Source: an uncultured Bacteroidales bacterium (GTDB lineage: Bacteria > Bacteroidota > Bacteroidia > Bacteroidales > UBA932). Taken from it: a stretch of 32,512 nucleotides of DNA. Made by a program: the position numbers and the translations under genes. Position 1 is the stretch's first letter, and every line of letters begins with the position of its first letter. Below are positions 8,284 to 16,714 of the stretch, in pieces. The DNA lies in NCBI GenBank assembly GCA_944326235.1, contig CALVDH010000028.1, positions 1-32,512 of the forward strand. Direction: 5' to 3'. The notes below the pieces were generated by a model, which saw only the letters and a list, made by a program, of their open reading frames with translations, searched no databases and had not been told where the DNA came from.

Positions 8284-9354
8284 TTACAGCCTGTCGGCAA
8301 CAGCAGCGAAGGCAGCGGCATCCGGACCGTCGGAGAATGCGGCGGGCCTGCCGGCGTCTCCGCCCTCCTCCACTGACATGTAGATGGGGATGCTGCCCAG
8401 AAGCGGGATGTTCAGCTCTTCGGCCATCTTCCTGCCGCCGTCCTTGCCGAAGATGTAGTATTTCTCTTCAGGATGCTCCGCGGGGGTGAACCAGGCCATG
8501 TTCTCGACCAGGCCGAGGATGGGTACGTTCACATCCTTGTGGCGGAACATGTTGATGCTCTTTATCACGTCGGCTATAGCCACCTGCTGGGGAGTGGTGA
8601 CGATGACAGCTCCGGTCAGGGGGATGTCGTGGACCATCGAGATGTGGATGTCGCCCGTTCCGGGAGGCAGGTCGATGAGCAGGTAGTCGAGCTCGCCCCA
8701 GTCCACCTGCATGACGATCTGTTTCATGGCGTTGCTGGCCATGGGACCGCGCCATATCAGGGCCTGTTCGGGAGCCACGAGGTGACCTATGGAGAGCAAC
8801 TTGATGCCCCACTTCTCGAGGGGGACTATCAGGTCCTTCTCCTCATCCATGTAGGGTACCTGCCCCTCTGTGCCGGTCATCTTGGGAATGGAGGGGCCGT
8901 AGACATCGGCATCCACCAGACCTACGCGGTATCCCTTCAGGGACAGAGCCACGGCCAGATTGACCGAGACAGTGGACTTGCCCACGCCGCCCTTGCCGGA
9001 GGCCACGGCGATAATCTTGCCGATGCCCTGCAGCTGGGTGTCGTCCAGGTCATTGACCGTCTTCTTGGTAGGCTTGCGTTCCCGCACCAGCTCGATAATG
9101 GAGATCTTGGCGTGGGGGAACTCCGCGGCCATAGCCTGCTCACACTCCTTCTTGATAGAAGACAGAAGGGGGTCCGGGGAAGGCACGACCAGCTTGAAAC
9201 GGACCAGCACGGCCTTCTCTCCGGCCTGCGGATCCGTGGGTTCGACGGCAGCCCCGTTCCCGTCGAAGAGCTTGATGTCCTCGACGAGACCGAGGGAGAC
9301 GATGTCCTTGTCAGCCGCCGGATGAATGATCTTTGAAAGGGTTTCTAAAATCAT
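8284..9354 (-). CDS. mrp: Mrp/NBP35 (ApbC) family Fe-S cluster carrier ATPase
   Basis: 356 residues. An N-terminal MIP18/DUF59-like domain (about 1-95) is followed by a P-loop domain with the deviant Walker A GKGGVGKST at about 120-128, the switch VDADVYGPSIPKM, the IWRGPMASNAMKQ segment and LLIDLPPGTGDIH. These are diagnostic of Mrp proteins, which bind and transfer Fe-S clusters in the cytoplasm. The usual CxxC pair after the ENM segment is absent: the sequence reads VENMAWFTPAEHPEEKYYIF. From memory this variant is common in Bacteroidetes Mrp proteins, but I could not check it. The gene is 17 nt after the S46 peptidase and 15 nt before the sigma factor; both neighbours probably reflect tight packing rather than shared function. 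Confidence 0.95.
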   Translation of the reverse strand: MILETLSKIIHPAADKDIVSLGLVEDIKLFDGNGAAVEPTDPQAGEKAVLVRFKLVVPSPDPLLSSIKKECEQAMAAEFPHAKISIIELVRERKPTKKTVNDLDDTQLQGIGKIIAVASGKGGVGKSTVSVNLAVALSLKGYRVGLVDADVYGPSIPKMTGTEGQVPYMDEEKDLIVPLEKWGIKLLSIGHLVAPEQALIWRGPMASNAMKQIVMQVDWGELDYLLIDLPPGTGDIHISMVHDIPLTGAVIVTTPQQVAIADVIKSINMFRHKDVNVPILGLVENMAWFTPAEHPEEKYYIFGKDGGRKMAEELNIPLLGSIPIYMSVEEGGDAGRPAAFSDGPDAAAFAAVADRL

Positions 9355-9371
9355 TTCCGTGTACAGGTTAA

Positions 9372-11522
9372 TTATTCAACGATATCCAGCTCGTCGATCA
9401 GATTGGTGGCTCCGCCCAGCTTCTCGATGATGAAGAGGACGTAGCGGATGTCCACGCTGATGCATCTCTGGAGCTCGGGCTCGAAGATGATGTCACCGCT
9501 CATGGACTCCCAGTTGCCGTCGAAGGCCAGGCCGATGAGCTCACCGCGGCCGTTCATGATAGGAGAGCCGGAGTTACCGCCGGTGATGTCGAGGTTGCCG
9601 ATGAAGGCTACGGGCATCTCGCCCTTCTCGTTGGCATAGCGGCCGTAATCCTTGGCCTCGTACAGCTCTTTCAGCTTCTCGGGCACTACGAACTCCCAGT
9701 TGTTCGGGTCTTCCTTCTCCATCACGCCCTTGAGGGTGGTGTAGTAGTTGTAGAAGACGGCGTCGCGGGGATAGTAGGGCATAACGGTTCCGTAGGTAAG
9801 ACGCATGGTGAAGTTGGCATCGGGATAGATGGCCTCGCCCTCCCTCATCTCGAGGGTACCTGCGATGTAGTCTTTCTTGCCCTGGGCAAACTGCTCTGCG
9901 TATGAGGCATACTTGTCAGCGTGAGGCTTGGCGGCCGCAAGATAGGACTCGCGCACCTTCACCGCGGGATCATTGTTCAGAGCCTCCACATTACCGGAAG
10001 CTATGGCTTCATTGACCTTATCGAGGGATGTGAACACGGACTTGCCGTACAGGTCCTCCACGTACGCATTGATGTCACCGCCGAACTGGCCGTCAATGTC
10101 CTGATAGAACGAAGGCAGCTGGTCTGCAGGGATGCTCTCCTTGAGCAGCTGAATCATGGCCACAGCCACCTTCTTGTCGGTGGGCAGGGAGTAGTCTCCG
10201 TAGAAGGACTCGAGACGGCTGCTCACGGCTGCGAGCTGTTCCTCTTTCTCAGCGGGATCCCCGGTTGCAAGGGCATCGGTAATCCTCTTGGCGTTGGCAG
10301 CGGCGCTCACGAGCTCGATACGGCCCACGCTCTCGTTGATGTAGGTCATCAGGATATAGTCGGCCTTACGTCCCTCGACAGCAGCGTTGATGTTCTCGAG
10401 AGCCTTGCCGTAGCGGGCGATACGCTCCTCGCCGCCTGCATTGACCCACTCGGTGAATGCCTGTTCCTCAGCGGCGCGGCGTGCCTCGACTCCGAGCTTT
10501 GCGAAGGTCTCGTTCATGCCGATCCACTTCTTCCAGCCGTTGGACGAGCCGGCGTACTTGCTGGCGTACTGGAGCATGATCTTGGGATCAGCCTCCATGT
10601 CGGCCATCAGCACATCCTGACGGAGGGTGCGCACCTTGATGGCGGCCTCGTTCTTCTCGGTGGTCTCACGCAGCTCGGAAGCGGTCATGAAACGGTTGGT
10701 CGAGCCGGGATATCCCATAATCATGGCAGGAGAGCCCTCCTCGTAACCGGCGATGGACACCTTCAGATACTGTTTCGGGGTATAGGGCACGTTGTCCTCG
10801 GAGTACTCGGCGGGATTGTTGTTCTGGTCTGCGTACACACGGAAGATGGAGAAGTCTCCGGTGTGACGGGGCCACATCCAGTTGTCGGTGTCGGCACCGA
10901 ACTTACCGATGGACTGAGGGGGAGCACCCACGAAGCGCACGTCCCTGAACACCTTGTACACGATGAAATAGTAGGTGTTTCCGCCGTAGAACGAGTTGAT
11001 GCCTCCGACCACGAACTTACCGTCGCAGCCGGCCTTCTTGGCAAGCTTGTTCTCGAGCTTGGTCATGGCCTTCTCCTTGTCCTCGGGGGTCTTGGCCTTG
11101 GCCAGAGCCTTGTTTACATCGGCCGTCACGTCGGTGAAGCTCTCGAGGAACCTCACGCTGAGGCCCGGTGCGGGCAGCTCCTCGTCGAGGCTGAGAGCCC
11201 AGTAGCCGTCACGGAGATAGTTGTGTTCCACGGAGCTGAGGCTCTGAATGGTACCGAAGCCGCAGTGGTGGTTGGTGAAGAGCAGTCCCTGGTCGGACAC
11301 GATCTCACCGGTACATCCGCCGCCGAAGATCACGATAGCGTCCTTCAGCGAAGAATTGTTGATGTCATATATCTGCTGAGGTGTGATTTCGAATCCCAAC
11401 TCAGTCATCTTCCCGCTGTTCATCTTTTCCAGCAGGGGGAGCAGCCACATACCCTCGTCGGCCTTCACCGGAGCCATGGGCATAAGCAGCAGCATCAATC
11501 CAAGCAATGTAGATTTTCTCAT
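9372..11522 (-). CDS. dpp7: S46-family dipeptidyl peptidase, DPP7-like
   Basis: 716 residues with a signal peptide (to about ADEGMW). The S46 serine-protease triad is visible: His in LLFTNHHCGFGTIQS (residues 85/86), Asp in DTDNWMWPRHTGDFSIFR, and Ser651 in DITGGNSGSPIMNG. In this family the residue 18 positions after the catalytic Ser sets P1 preference: Gly in DPP7 (hydrophobic) and Arg in DPP11 (Asp/Glu). Here it is Gly669 (FDGNWESMSGDI), so a DPP7-like activity is expected. The enzyme acts in the periplasm, removing dipeptides from oligopeptides. It is the first gene of the minus-strand array that continues through mrp to the SusCD locus, which fits a peptide-scavenging role for the region. 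A consensus-like promoter lies just upstream. Confidence 0.95.
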   Translation of the reverse strand: MRKSTLLGLMLLLMPMAPVKADEGMWLLPLLEKMNSGKMTELGFEITPQQIYDINNSSLKDAIVIFGGGCTGEIVSDQGLLFTNHHCGFGTIQSLSSVEHNYLRDGYWALSLDEELPAPGLSVRFLESFTDVTADVNKALAKAKTPEDKEKAMTKLENKLAKKAGCDGKFVVGGINSFYGGNTYYFIVYKVFRDVRFVGAPPQSIGKFGADTDNWMWPRHTGDFSIFRVYADQNNNPAEYSEDNVPYTPKQYLKVSIAGYEEGSPAMIMGYPGSTNRFMTASELRETTEKNEAAIKVRTLRQDVLMADMEADPKIMLQYASKYAGSSNGWKKWIGMNETFAKLGVEARRAAEEQAFTEWVNAGGEERIARYGKALENINAAVEGRKADYILMTYINESVGRIELVSAAANAKRITDALATGDPAEKEEQLAAVSSRLESFYGDYSLPTDKKVAVAMIQLLKESIPADQLPSFYQDIDGQFGGDINAYVEDLYGKSVFTSLDKVNEAIASGNVEALNNDPAVKVRESYLAAAKPHADKYASYAEQFAQGKKDYIAGTLEMREGEAIYPDANFTMRLTYGTVMPYYPRDAVFYNYYTTLKGVMEKEDPNNWEFVVPEKLKELYEAKDYGRYANEKGEMPVAFIGNLDITGGNSGSPIMNGRGELIGLAFDGNWESMSGDIIFEPELQRCISVDIRYVLFIIEKLGGATNLIDELDIVE

Positions 11523-11550
11523 TTTTCTGAAATTTTTTAAATTTGAAACA

Positions 11551-11582
11551 CAAATATAAAAATTATGAGCGGTTTTGGCAAA
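11551..11582 (-). promoter_or_regulatory. Promoter of the S46 peptidase gene
   Basis: The minus strand carries TTTG (11582-11579), a 20-nt spacer and TATATTTG (11558-11551). This matches the Bacteroidetes house-keeping promoter. The -7 box ends 29 nt before the peptidase ATG at 11522. The -33 box lies inside the first codons of the divergent glycerate kinase gene, so the two genes share a 42-nt intergenic region. Confidence 0.75.
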
Positions 11583-12728
11583 ATAGTAATAGCAACTGAC
11601 AAATTCAAGGGCTCAATGACAGCGGTGCAGGCTTCGGAGGCCGTCCGGGACGGTATCACGGAGGGATGCAAGGAGGCAGGAAGGACAATGCCGCAGATTC
11701 TCCTGCGCCCCATGGCGGACGGAGGGGAAGGCAGCATGGGAGTAATGGAGAGAGCTCTTCGGGAAAGCGGCAGAGGCTATAGGAAGGAATTCATTCCGAC
11801 GGTCAATCACCTGGGCTCGCAGATCCTCGCTCCGGTGCTGCTGTACAGTGCGGAGGACGGCACCCGATGCGCATTCGTGGAGATGGCTTCGGTCTGCGGC
11901 CTCAACATGATTCCGCGGGAGAAGCGCAACCTGCTTCGCTCGACTACCTACGGCCTCGGCACCGTCCTGCGCGAATGTATCGAGAGCCACGGGGTGCGGG
12001 AGATACTCCTGGCTATCGGCGGCAGCGGCACCAACGACGGCGGCTTCGGACTGCTGTCCGCCCTCGGCTGGTCCTTCTCCAACTCCAGCCCCTTCCGCAA
12101 CCGCGACATACCCTCATTTATCAACGGCATCGGCTCAGCCTCCGACCGCTCAGTGGCGGACATCTGCCCTCATCTGCGGCAGACCCACATCAAGGTGGCC
12201 ACCGACGTGACCAGCCCGCTGCTCGGCCCGGTCGGAGCCACAGCGGTATACGGCCCGCAGAAGGGATGCCGCAAACAGGACATTCCGGTATTTGAGAGTG
12301 CTCTGGAAAATTGGCAAAGGGTCATCGGAGTTCCCGATTTCCCCGGAGCCGGAGCCGCCGGAGGTACGGGATATGCCCTGCAGGCCGCCCTGGGAGCCGA
12401 ACTTACAGCCGGATGGAAGGTATTTGCCTCGATGCTGCACCTGGAAGAGGAGATTGCCTCGGCCGACCTGGTCATCACCGGCGAGGGCCGCTTCGACAAG
12501 TCCTCCCTGACCGGGAAGCTCCCCGCCGGCATCGCCACCCTCTGCCGCCGCTACGGAAAACCCCTGTGGGTAGTCACCGGCACCTGCCGCGTCCCCGCCG
12601 ACCAGCTTCCGATGCTCGGCATCACCCGCGTCATCGAGCTCTCAGCCTCCGCCGCCCCCGGCGAGGACCCCTTCGCAGACGCCCCCGCCATCATACGGCA
12701 TGCTGTCGCCACGGCCTTCCTGCAATAA
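11565..12728 (+). CDS. glxK: Glycerate kinase (GlxK/GarK type)
   Basis: 387 residues, typical for bacterial glycerate 2-kinase. The N-terminus reads KIVIATDKFKGSMTAVQASEA, the family signature. Other conserved segments are RPMADGGEGS, VEMASVCGL, LLAIGGSGTNDGGFGLLSAL, VATDVTSPLLG, PQKG and LVITGEGRFDKSSLTGKLPAGIA. It phosphorylates D-glycerate in the cytoplasm and feeds lower glycolysis. It is the only plus-strand gene here, diverging from the S46 peptidase and converging on the glycosidase gene with only 1 nt between the two stop codons, so there is no room for an intergenic terminator. Confidence 0.95.
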   Translation: MSGFGKIVIATDKFKGSMTAVQASEAVRDGITEGCKEAGRTMPQILLRPMADGGEGSMGVMERALRESGRGYRKEFIPTVNHLGSQILAPVLLYSAEDGTRCAFVEMASVCGLNMIPREKRNLLRSTTYGLGTVLRECIESHGVREILLAIGGSGTNDGGFGLLSALGWSFSNSSPFRNRDIPSFINGIGSASDRSVADICPHLRQTHIKVATDVTSPLLGPVGATAVYGPQKGCRKQDIPVFESALENWQRVIGVPDFPGAGAAGGTGYALQAALGAELTAGWKVFASMLHLEEEIASADLVITGEGRFDKSSLTGKLPAGIATLCRRYGKPLWVVTGTCRVPADQLPMLGITRVIELSASAAPGEDPFADAPAIIRHAVATAFLQ

Positions 12729-12729
12729 A

Positions 12730-15057
12730 TTATTCGATGCTCTGATAGTCGAGGGGAGGATCGAAGTAGCGGGAAAGGGCCTTGATGTTCTCGCGGTAGT
12801 TGGGAGCGGCGAAGTCGGTGCCCCCGAAGAAGCGGTCCCACTCTTCGTGAAGGCCGGCGATGCGCTCGTCCACCGCTGCTTCTGTCTCATACAGGACCGT
12901 GCCGTCAGCTGCATAAAGCCGGGCTGTGAGATGTTCGGGAGTGCAGGAAAGAGTCAGCATGCTGCCCTGGGATACAGTCACTTCAAGCGGGGCAAATGCT
13001 CCTATGGAAATGCCGAGGGTCACCTCGCCCGTACCGGTCCAGCAGTAACGGTACTGCTCCTGAGCGCCGGAGGCCCTGCGGTAGGTACATTCCAGGGCGC
13101 CGTCGGCTATGCTCACGCGCTGGTCCAGGGAGGAAATGGCCGAGGGGATGCGGGGCTGAACGTCTATACGGCGGCTGAGCATATCGGGACGCACCCCCAG
13201 GAAGTACTGACTCCATACGCGGATGTGCTCTCCGTTGCTCCAGGCCTGGAGGAAGGTGCCCGAGCGCCTTACCCAGGTGCTGCCGGGACGGGGCCAGGGA
13301 TCCGCGCACTCGGACAGGCTGCCGACCGCTCCCTCGTCGAGAGCCTGCCGGTTCATATTGGAAAATAGTCTGAAGGCCAGGTCCTGCTGACCATACTCCA
13401 CCATCCGCTGCATGGCCTGGCCGTTGAGCCAGAGCCAGACGGTGCCGTTGTGGTAGGCGTCGTCCTTGTGGTAGCGGTGCCACATCTCGTGCCAGGGATG
13501 GAACTGCCCGTCATTCTGGTCGAGGCTCGACACGCCCCAGGGATAGACCAGGTGCTCCCACATCCGGCGGGTATCCCGCATCCTCAGCAGGGTGTCGGAC
13601 ACCAGCTCATGGGCGTAGACGGTGTTGGGACGGAGCTGGAGGTCAGGGGTGCCGTCGGAGTTGAGGTGGTCGTAGATCAGGCCCGACCCGGGGTCGGTGA
13701 AATCGTGCTCGAAATTGGCGCGGACCTTCCCGGCCAGGGCCTCCCACTGCCGGGCCTTGCGGTCCTCGCCCATGTAGCGGGCCATCTCAGCCGCACATGT
13801 CAGCTGCTGATACCAGAGGGCCTGGATGTCCACGGCCCTGTCCCCGCGGGGCGAGCACGGGTACTTGCTCTGGCGCTTGGCGTCCATCCAGGTATCGGCG
13901 TCGGCGTGGGTCAGATAGCCCTTATCATCTGTAAAAAGCTGTGCGGAGGCGTCCGTAGCAGTCTTGACGGCCGGGTATATCTGCTTGATGAAATCCACGT
14001 CGCCGGTGTATTTCAGGTACTCGTAGGCCTGGATCACGAAGCGGGGAGTACCGTCGGTGGTGTTGTAGAGGATACCGTCGAGGTTCAGGCGGTTGGGCAC
14101 GCGGCCGTAGGTCTCCGAGTCAGGGTCTGTATCCTGATAGCGGGCAAATGAGAGGAGGATGTCGCGGGCCACACCGAACTCCCCGGTGCAGAGCACCGCT
14201 CCCGGCATGGCGATGAACATGTCCCTGCCCCAGAAATCGGTGAACCAGGGGAAGCCGGCGTACATGCCCCATCCTCCGTGCTGGCGGGTCACCAGTTCAT
14301 CGGCCGTCAGCTCTATCCACGCGAGGGCGCGGTCCAGAGAGGGGAGGTCGGTGCGCATGGCATTGTCCTGCAGGAGGGACTGCATCCGCTCCTGCCGCTG
14401 AGCCAGCCACTGCCGCCCCTCGGAGCGGATCTGCGAGGCGAGCTCCCGGCTCTCCTGTTCATTGCCGTAGGAGATGATGAAACCGCCCGCATTGCGGGGA
14501 GCCTCCACCACCTTGCCGTCGAAACTCAGCTGAGCGTCCGGATTCAGGGCGGAGATGCGGACGAAGTCGCCCTTAGCCTCCACGGCCGCGTATATCACGG
14601 AGTTGCCGTCCTTGCGGGGGAGGGTGACATTGGTGCCGGTAAGTTCGAGGCCGACCTTGCTGCCGGCCACTCCGTCCAGAGCGACGAAGAGCACCTTGCG
14701 GCTGTCCACCAGTGCAAATGTCTCCACGGCGCAGTCATGGACCCTCTCAAGCCGGTCGGGCCACACGGTCACGGCCGCATCCTTACGGCTGAGCATCCGT
14801 CCGTCCACATAGAGCCGGTAATCGGCGAAAATCCTCTTGGCCCGGATGTTCCACCCGGCGTACCAGTCGCTGAAATCATCAGTTGAAGTCTGGCCGTAGT
14901 AGAAGCCGGCCTCCTTGTCGCTGTAGGAGTACTCTCTGGACTGACCCGGCGCGATCACCACTCCGAGATCTTCAAGTTCCACAGCATCCGGCTGCGCATG
15001 CAGAGACACCGCCGACAGCAGCAGAACCACGGCGGCGTAAACAGATTTTCTTTTCAT
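12730..15057 (-). CDS. Secreted amylo-alpha-1,6-glucosidase/GDE_C-like glycosidase
   Basis: 775 residues with a signal peptide (MKRKSVYAAVVLLLSAVSLHAQ), so periplasmic or surface exposed. The N-terminal beta-rich part (about 25-220) is followed by an (alpha/alpha)6 domain containing FPWFTDFWGRDMFIAMPG, DGILYNTTDGTPRFV, TWMDAKR and, near the end, GTFLQAWSNGEHIRVW. These resemble the GDE_C glycogen-debranching family, in which the GRD-type aspartate and a late acidic residue act in catalysis. The C-terminal 100 residues look like an extra beta domain. Bacteroidetes cytoplasmic debranching enzymes lack a signal peptide, so this is a secreted relative and its true substrate (alpha-glucan or another alpha-glycoside) is uncertain. 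It is 21 nt after the radical SAM gene on the same strand. Confidence 0.8.
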   Translation of the reverse strand: MKRKSVYAAVVLLLSAVSLHAQPDAVELEDLGVVIAPGQSREYSYSDKEAGFYYGQTSTDDFSDWYAGWNIRAKRIFADYRLYVDGRMLSRKDAAVTVWPDRLERVHDCAVETFALVDSRKVLFVALDGVAGSKVGLELTGTNVTLPRKDGNSVIYAAVEAKGDFVRISALNPDAQLSFDGKVVEAPRNAGGFIISYGNEQESRELASQIRSEGRQWLAQRQERMQSLLQDNAMRTDLPSLDRALAWIELTADELVTRQHGGWGMYAGFPWFTDFWGRDMFIAMPGAVLCTGEFGVARDILLSFARYQDTDPDSETYGRVPNRLNLDGILYNTTDGTPRFVIQAYEYLKYTGDVDFIKQIYPAVKTATDASAQLFTDDKGYLTHADADTWMDAKRQSKYPCSPRGDRAVDIQALWYQQLTCAAEMARYMGEDRKARQWEALAGKVRANFEHDFTDPGSGLIYDHLNSDGTPDLQLRPNTVYAHELVSDTLLRMRDTRRMWEHLVYPWGVSSLDQNDGQFHPWHEMWHRYHKDDAYHNGTVWLWLNGQAMQRMVEYGQQDLAFRLFSNMNRQALDEGAVGSLSECADPWPRPGSTWVRRSGTFLQAWSNGEHIRVWSQYFLGVRPDMLSRRIDVQPRIPSAISSLDQRVSIADGALECTYRRASGAQEQYRYCWTGTGEVTLGISIGAFAPLEVTVSQGSMLTLSCTPEHLTARLYAADGTVLYETEAAVDERIAGLHEEWDRFFGGTDFAAPNYRENIKALSRYFDPPLDYQSIE

Positions 15058-15078
15058 ATCCTATCGTTTTTGACTTAT

Positions 15079-16173
15079 TTACTTCTTGCAAAGGCCGCTC
15101 TCTGCCATCCTGCACGTGCCGGGACGGAGTGTGCCGTCGGCCTCCCGCAGGTGCATCGAGCCGCCGAGACAATAGCGGAAATACCGGCAGCTGCCGCAGG
15201 GGTCCCCGAGAGCCTTCATCCAGCTGCGGTCGCGGAACTTCTGATAGCGGTTTTCCCAGACATCCAGGAAATCGTCCCCTCGGTAGATATTGCCCTGGGA
15301 GTAGTCGCTGCGGATACTCGCACAGGCGGCGATGTCTCCGTTGGAGAGGATGGAGGCACAGCTCAGGCCGGCGTCGCAGCGGAAAAGGTAGTCCCGGACC
15401 TTACCCTCATAGCCGCCGAGGAAGCCCTCGCAGCCGTAATCCAGCTTTATCCGGCCGTCCCGACGGGTCTCGGCGATAAAATCCATCACCCGGTCAAACT
15501 CCTCCGCAGTCAGCCGCATGTCCGGGTCACTGGCAGCCCTGCCGGACGGAAATACGGTGAAAATCCTCCAGCGCCTGAGGCCTGTCGAGATGAGGAACTC
15601 GCGCAGGTCGGGGAGAGTAGCCAGGTTACGGCGGTTGGCGCAGGTGACCACGTCGAAAACCATGTCCGGGACCCCGATGAACATCCTGATGGCGTTGAGC
15701 GCCCTGGCGTAACTGCCGGGGACTCCGCGCATCCACTCGTGGTCGGCCTCGAACCCGTCCAGGCTGACCGTCGCACTGTGGATACCGGCCTTGAGCAGGG
15801 AATCGAAACGCCGGCGGTCCAGCAGCATGCCGTTGGTGACCATGCCCCAGGGGAAACCCATGTCATAGATGGCCCTGCCGCAGGAGGCGATGTCGGGACG
15901 CATCAGGGGCTCACCGCCGGTGATGATTATGAAAACCTTGTGAGGGTCGTATTTCTCAGAGATTCTCCGGAGTACCTTGGCGAAGTCCTCGAAAGGCATG
16001 TCCTTGACCCCGGAGGTGGTATGACAGTCGCTGCCGCAGTGACGGCATTTCAGAGAGCATCTCAGGGTACACTCCCAGAAGAGATTCTCGAGGACATGCT
16101 CCCTGGCCATCTGCTCCCTGAGGGACCTGTTGAACTCCAGGGCCAGCCTCTGCTTGAACGATACGGGCTGCAT
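15079..16173 (-). CDS. Radical SAM enzyme of the rSAM/lipoprotein system (SPASM-type C-terminus)
   Basis: 364 residues. The [4Fe-4S]-SAM motif is CSLKCRHC (Cys39, Cys43, Cys46), preceded by Cys35 and followed by Cys50. The SAM-binding glycine motif is IITGGEPLMRPD. The C-terminal half carries a SPASM/twitch-like auxiliary cluster region: CDAGLSCASILSNGDIAAC, then CGSCRYFRYC (Cys326, 329, 335) and a late Cys354. Such enzymes usually modify peptides or proteins. The gene follows a small lipoprotein gene by 15 nt, and the pair matches the 'rSAM/lipoprotein system' described only by genome context (TIGRFAM entries TIGR04133/TIGR04134, named from memory). The neighbouring lipoprotein is the natural candidate substrate or partner. 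The reaction is not known to me. Confidence 0.9.
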   Translation of the reverse strand: MQPVSFKQRLALEFNRSLREQMAREHVLENLFWECTLRCSLKCRHCGSDCHTTSGVKDMPFEDFAKVLRRISEKYDPHKVFIIITGGEPLMRPDIASCGRAIYDMGFPWGMVTNGMLLDRRRFDSLLKAGIHSATVSLDGFEADHEWMRGVPGSYARALNAIRMFIGVPDMVFDVVTCANRRNLATLPDLREFLISTGLRRWRIFTVFPSGRAASDPDMRLTAEEFDRVMDFIAETRRDGRIKLDYGCEGFLGGYEGKVRDYLFRCDAGLSCASILSNGDIAACASIRSDYSQGNIYRGDDFLDVWENRYQKFRDRSWMKALGDPCGSCRYFRYCLGGSMHLREADGTLRPGTCRMAESGLCKK

Positions 16174-16188
16174 GGTCCTGAGGTTATT

Positions 16189-16656
16189 CTACTCCTGAGG
16201 CTCCCGCTCGAGCGTGACGTTCACCATGCCGGGCACCTCATAGTCACCCTCGTCCCAGGAATCATGCCATTTGCCTTTCTTCTTCTGCACCAGCGGCTGC
16301 TCCACGAACTTGGACTGGAAGCTGCCTCCGCCGTCCGGTCCGTCGATATCGATGAAGCCGATGGTAACACCCTCGCCTCCCCCGAAGCTATAGTTCTCGA
16401 CTTTGAGACTGAACTTTCCGTCAGTATCGGTAAGCACAGGCTGCCCGTCCGGATAGTAAATCTTATTGCCCAGGCTGTCCGTCTCCCCATAGCTCGCACA
16501 GAATCCCACCTGGATTCCGGTTATAGAACGTCCTTCCTCATCCGTCACACGGCCCTTGGCCTCATACGTAGCGTGCGGAGAGGCATACAGGAAACATGAC
16601 GACACTGAGGTAACCCCCAGGACCGCCATAATCCACTTCAGAAAAGCCTTTTTCAT
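16189..16656 (-). CDS. Small lipoprotein partner of the radical SAM enzyme
   Basis: 155 residues. The lipoprotein signal ends SVSSC (Cys21), then FLYASPHATYEAKGRVTDEE. The mature part looks like a carboxypeptidase-regulatory/Ig-like beta domain (KGRVTDEEGRSITGIQVGF, TDTDGKFSLKVE) and a Gly/Asp-rich stretch (DIDGPDGGGSFQSKF) that ends in VNVTLERE. The YxSPxAxYxxKGxVTDExG pattern is what I recall for the lipoprotein of the rSAM/lipoprotein pair. It is 15 nt upstream of the rSAM gene, probably in one transcript driven by the promoter at 16681-16688. It should be anchored in a membrane facing the periplasm or exterior, which raises the question of how a cytoplasmic rSAM enzyme meets it before export. 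Confidence 0.85.
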   Translation of the reverse strand: MKKAFLKWIMAVLGVTSVSSCFLYASPHATYEAKGRVTDEEGRSITGIQVGFCASYGETDSLGNKIYYPDGQPVLTDTDGKFSLKVENYSFGGGEGVTIGFIDIDGPDGGGSFQSKFVEQPLVQKKKGKWHDSWDEGDYEVPGMVNVTLEREPQE

Positions 16657-16680
16657 AAACTAAAGATTTTTAATCCCCTA

Positions 16681-16707
16681 CAAATATAGGGAATTTTCCT
16701 ACATTTG
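16681..16707. promoter_or_regulatory. Divergent -7 boxes arranged as an inverted repeat
   Basis: The 27-nt stretch holds CAAATATAGG, seven A/T-rich bases and CCTACATTTG. Read leftwards it gives TATATTTG (16688-16681) for the lipoprotein/rSAM genes; read rightwards it gives TACATTTG (16700-16707) for the HAD gene. Both fit the Bacteroidetes -7 element, but neither has a clear -33 TTTG. The right-hand box ends only 7 nt before the HAD ATG at 16715, so that mRNA would be leaderless or nearly so. The symmetry could also be a regulator site. Confidence 0.5.
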
Positions 16708-16714
16708 CGGAACC

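Noticed and set aside
9921..11540. 539-residue plus-strand open frame opposite the S46 peptidase
   Set aside because: Antisense shadow in GC-rich DNA with low-complexity Gly/His/Leu composition; the minus-strand gene has the full catalytic triad.
11565..15057. Glycerate kinase plus glycosidase as a glucosyl- or mannosylglycerate breakdown pair
   Set aside because: The genes converge rather than share a transcript, and the glycosidase looks like the GDE_C type rather than the GH63 mannosylglycerate hydrolases; too speculative.
14998..16599. 533-residue plus-strand open frame across the rSAM and lipoprotein genes
   Set aside because: Antisense shadow spanning two real genes and their gap; no coherent domain.
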